From Sarcocystis neurona (Eukaryota; Apicomplexa; Conoidasida; Eucoccidiorida; Sarcocystidae): a stretch of 64,000 nt of DNA. Below, one piece after another: positions 61,501-64,000 of the stretch. The DNA lies in contig KL647288.1 of NCBI GenBank assembly GCA_000727475.1, positions 5,756,446 to 5,820,445 of the forward strand. Direction: 5' to 3'. The notes below the pieces were generated by a model. It saw only the letters and a program-made list of their open reading frames with translations. It ran no database searches and was not told the origin of the DNA. The translations under genes and the position numbers were made by a program. How positions within the stretch are numbered: the first letter of the stretch is position 1; every line of letters begins with the position of its first letter.

Positions 61501-61812
61501 GCTGCTGCTGTGAGTGCGCCTCCACCGCCGCCGGTGGCAGCCAGCTGCTGCTGCTGCTGCCGAAGCCAGTCTTGGATCTCCGACCGCTCCACTAACGCAT
61601 GCAGGTACTCGAGCACCTGCGACGCCTTCCACACGTCGCTGTCTTTGTCCATTTCCTTTATAAACGCCGCCCTTTCTCTCTCGTCTTCCGGTAGTCGCCG
61701 CGCCACCCGCTGCCGCCACCGACACGCCTCTTGAAACTGGTAGACAAACTCATCAAGAACGTCCCACAACCACTGCAGAGGCAGCCGTAGCGATTTCCCG
61801 TCTTTCTGCTCG
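55535..61812 (-). CDS. EIF3L: Eukaryotic translation initiation factor 3 subunit l, N terminus unresolved
   Basis: eIF3l is a PCI-type, non-core subunit of eIF3. Exons on the minus strand: 61812-61267, 59608-59390, 58148-57986, 56677-56654 (a 24-nt microexon), 56341-56150 and 55783-55535. All are in phase. Matches to the family in order are PLQWLWDVLDEFVYQFQ, LLLRLHVLMGDY, YHLGFSYMMMR joined to RYLDAVRVMSQLL, TIREKYTDKYYK, YYELFTWSCPKFINP, MFLK joined to LYNNIQLS joined to KLAALMEI, ILCVKHK, NNVEFYMEQDMIHV and VYIDQFLKQIERSQN. The tail is Gln/Gly/Arg-rich. The first base of 61812 completes a codon begun upstream. A candidate preceding exon is 63080-62998 (begins MQRAVAILFEYEEGG), which has the right phase and a GTAAGT donor. 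Roughly the first third of the human protein has no assigned exon and may lie beyond the window. Confidence 0.93.
56654..56677 (-). other. EIF3L: 24-nt microexon of eIF3l
   Basis: On the minus strand an acceptor (TCGCAAAG) is followed by eight codons, LYNNIQLS, then a perfect GTAAGT donor. Both flanking exons are in phase 0, so the microexon inserts eight residues exactly where human eIF3l has LYTTMPVA, between SFLK and KLAGFL. Omitting it would delete a conserved stretch of the PCI helical repeat. Confidence 0.88.
57575..57622. repeat. (TA)n-rich tract in an eIF3l intron
   Basis: Two short TA runs, each preceded by CATCCATATATA, lie in the intron between 57985 and 56678. More TA and CA-rich sequence surrounds them. 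This is simple-sequence DNA with no coding potential. Confidence 0.8.
59640..59935 (+). repeat. Degenerate minisatellite-like repeats in an eIF3l intron
   Basis: Motifs CACACTTCACACACTGCC, CTCTTTCTCT and GCTCCCACTTCCCC recur several times in varying order between 59640 and 59935, with spacing of about 50-110 bp. They lie just upstream (in the minus-strand gene sense) of the exon at 59608-59390. They look like a decayed pyrimidine-rich tandem array. Confidence 0.65.
60362..61262 (+). repeat. ~900-bp one-sided pyrimidine tract in an eIF3l intron
   Basis: For about 900 bp the plus strand is almost all C and T (TTCC, CTCT, TCCTCC blocks) with only isolated purines. The minus strand, which is the sense strand of eIF3l, is therefore a purine tract. 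It lies in the 1.66-kb intron between exons 61812-61267 and 59608-59390 and abuts the donor. Open frames in it encode only Leu/Ser/Pro/Phe runs and are artefacts of composition. Confidence 0.92.
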
Positions 61813-62997
61813 CTGCAGGGCAAAACAAAGACAAATCAACACCACAGTCCCCGCTCTTTCAGATTCCGCTCGTTCACGAGAAAAAACGCCGGTGTATGTA
61901 CACTGCACATGCCTACGACAACAACCGTGCAGGAATCGACCGTTTATGTCCCCGCCGGGCAGAGACACTTGGACGGGAAAACGACGTAAGTTGCGCGTCA
62001 CGAAGAGACCCAGCAAAATGTGCGTTGTTCCCTGCAAACATGTATACAACGAGAGATCTTTTGCCTGCGCTTCACCGAGGATTTTGTAGGCTGTCACCTG
62101 TCCAAGGGTAATTTTGACGCTGCACGTGTGATACAACAAGGAGGAAGCAAAAAACACAAGAGAGCCAAACCGACGAAAATAACGTGGTGCACGTCCACTT
62201 TAAACTGCTGCTTACATGCGGGGTAGAATTAGTCAACCTCCCGCCCTATCTCATTCCGGCCGGCTTTTTTTCTTCTCTCCCTTTCCCAAAACGGCCCTCT
62301 TTCTGGAATTCTCCTTCCTCTCTCTCGTTCCCTGTATATGTATATCTGCTGTTCTTACGACTCCTGCATCTACGTTTCTCTTTTCTGTAGGATATGGAAG
62401 AGCACAGTTCTGCGCCTATTTACAAGAGACGGACAACATCTGATCGCTAAGCGAGGCAAAAAACCTCCCGCTCTTCGATTTGCCGAAGAAGAGAGAAGAA
62501 AGATATGGTTCTGAGCGAACCCAGCACCTGCAGTGATTTTCGCTGACATACATATGTGCATACATACACACACAGACACATTTATATATAGACATACAAA
62601 TACACACACATGCGTACACATAGACAAAGCCTCCATACGCAGATAAATTCTACCCCTCCACCTTTCCACCGGATGATATACGTCCGGACATACACATGTG
62701 TATCCTCCTCTGGGCCACCAACTACAGATCCTGGGCACCGTGACGTCCCTTTCAGAAGTGACTCTTCTTCCTTGAGCAACTCGAGACAAGGACCACCTGC
62801 AGTTTTGCTTCTTCGTCTCCCGGCGTGGAGGGACGGGCCGGAAGAAGGGGCGAAGCTATGATAAGACACACGTAATTCAGTAGACGGTGTTCGTAGCACC
62901 ACCACATACGCGTCTCCACATCCAATTTTTTCGCCGAATAGAAAAGACGCTTACAAACTGTAGAATACCTGTACTACACATACACATATAAACTTAC

Positions 62998-63080
62998 GAA
63001 GATACGTGTGTGCCACGGCTCTTGATAATACCTCCACCGCCTTCTTCATATTCAAACAAAATCGCCACTGCTCTTTGCAT
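62998..63080 (-). CDS. EIF3L: Candidate upstream exon of eIF3l
   Basis: The minus-strand frame begins with ATG at 63080 (MQRAVAILFEYEEGGGG) and ends at a GTAAGT donor after 62998. It is in phase 2, as the exon at 61812 requires. The joined sequence places an ILFEYEEGG segment where the family has a LFNYIL-type helix before the conserved QWLWDIIDEF. If this is the true start, the protein would lack the usual N-terminal region; an upstream acceptor is equally possible. Confidence 0.35.
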
Positions 63081-64000
63081 ACTTTTTTTTCTTCACGACC
63101 TCCCCATCTTCACCCCACACCGCTGATATGTACCTTCACGCGTACGTATATGGAACGAGATAGATAGTATAGAGCATGTGCTGCTCTTTCTTCTCGTCCG
63201 TGAACCTGCTAGTCACGTGCGGAGTCTGCTGTTCCACTACACGCTTCACAGTGTATAGAATTAAGTGATTTTGACGCACGCACTTCACTTTCCTACCTCA
63301 CAGGAAAAAAAACGCGGAAGCCACAAACTTTCGGCCGATCCAGCATCCCTCACATACGTGTAGTGCTCCCCCACACAAAAACATATGCCCGTACCTAAAT
63401 ATACCTGCAGATGTATCCTTTCTCCATACGCACACACATATGTGCACGCAGAAACACCTACACATCTCTCCATACACATGTCTCTACAGACATACATACC
63501 TACAGGACTCCCCCCACACATATACACAAACATATACATGAATATACCTATATATATTTTTCTCCATATACACACGTGTATACAGACATACACACACACA
63601 CACCTATACATGCGCATATCTATATCGACATATATACCCCTACTATACGTATACATATAACTCTCTCTCTCTTTTTCTCCATGTTTACCTACAAACATAC
63701 ATACACATACATGTATGAGACACCTACACGTATATACATGTATACGTGAGCACCTACTTCGCGCCCCGACACATCTACCCCGTTCATATATATACGTGGA
63801 TCAAACGTGTATCACACAACTGCCTGCGCGCCACGTGCTTGTATACAGATACGTGTCTCTACACAAATACAAATATATATATATGTATGTGTAGCTTTCT
63901 CTTTCTTTACATACACACCATTTACATATATATATATATGAGTACATATTCCACCCAGACACCCGCCCCGTTCATACACATACGTGGATCAAACATCTTC
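63081..64000. other. Simple-sequence-rich right edge
   Basis: This stretch is rich in CA, TA and ACATAC repeats (for example 63420-63730 and 63860-63940). The translations are Tyr/Ile/Thr-rich and clearly non-coding. It is probably intron or upstream sequence of eIF3l. No exon was recognised. Confidence 0.6.

Noticed and set aside
63285..63749. Tyr/Ile/Thr/His-rich frames on both strands at the right edge
   Set aside because: They are produced by ACATAC and TATA simple repeats and are not protein-like.

Overview
The window looks like nuclear DNA of an apicomplexan, most likely a coccidian. It holds intron-dense genes with short exons and clean GT-AG junctions. The gene set includes a SPINDLY-type nucleocytoplasmic O-fucosyltransferase, a bacterial-type glutamine synthetase I, and two flagellar genes, which in this group would serve the microgamete. 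No tRNA, rRNA, CRISPR array or intact autonomous transposon was seen. The species is not identified.

Layout from left to right. A single-exon secreted-type protein lies on the minus strand (108-902). eIF3 subunit e lies on the plus strand (3302-about 9990), with one short N-terminal segment unresolved. A four-transmembrane protein lies on the minus strand (11593-13805) and is split into two frames at an A8 run. It is head to head with SPY (plus, 14464-20832, 14 exons, 879 aa). A 2.5 kb gap follows, carrying a foldback (MITE-like) element at 21849-22357. Glutamine synthetase I follows (plus, 23389-27944, 7 exons, 480 aa). An axonemal dynein heavy chain occupies 29332-48792 on the minus strand (29 exons, about 4,596 aa, all phases consistent). 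It is divergent from CFAP53 (plus, 50135-54845, 10 exons, 509 aa). eIF3 subunit l runs on the minus strand from 55535 to at least 61812; its N terminus is uncertain or beyond the right edge.

How the genes relate: dynein heavy chain and CFAP53 are both axonemal and share a 1.3 kb divergent spacer, so they may be co-expressed in male gametes. eIF3e and eIF3l are two PCI subunits of the same initiation factor. SPY modifies nuclear and cytosolic Ser/Thr-rich proteins, and GS makes glutamine; no direct link between them is visible.

Exon models were built by hand from conserved family motifs, splice consensus and reading-phase continuity. They agree with family lengths but have not been checked against transcripts. 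The less expected items are a 24-nt microexon in eIF3l, several two-copy tandem duplications of about 80-97 bp inside introns, a roughly 900-bp one-sided pyrimidine/purine tract in an eIF3l intron, the foldback element, and the broken four-TM protein.
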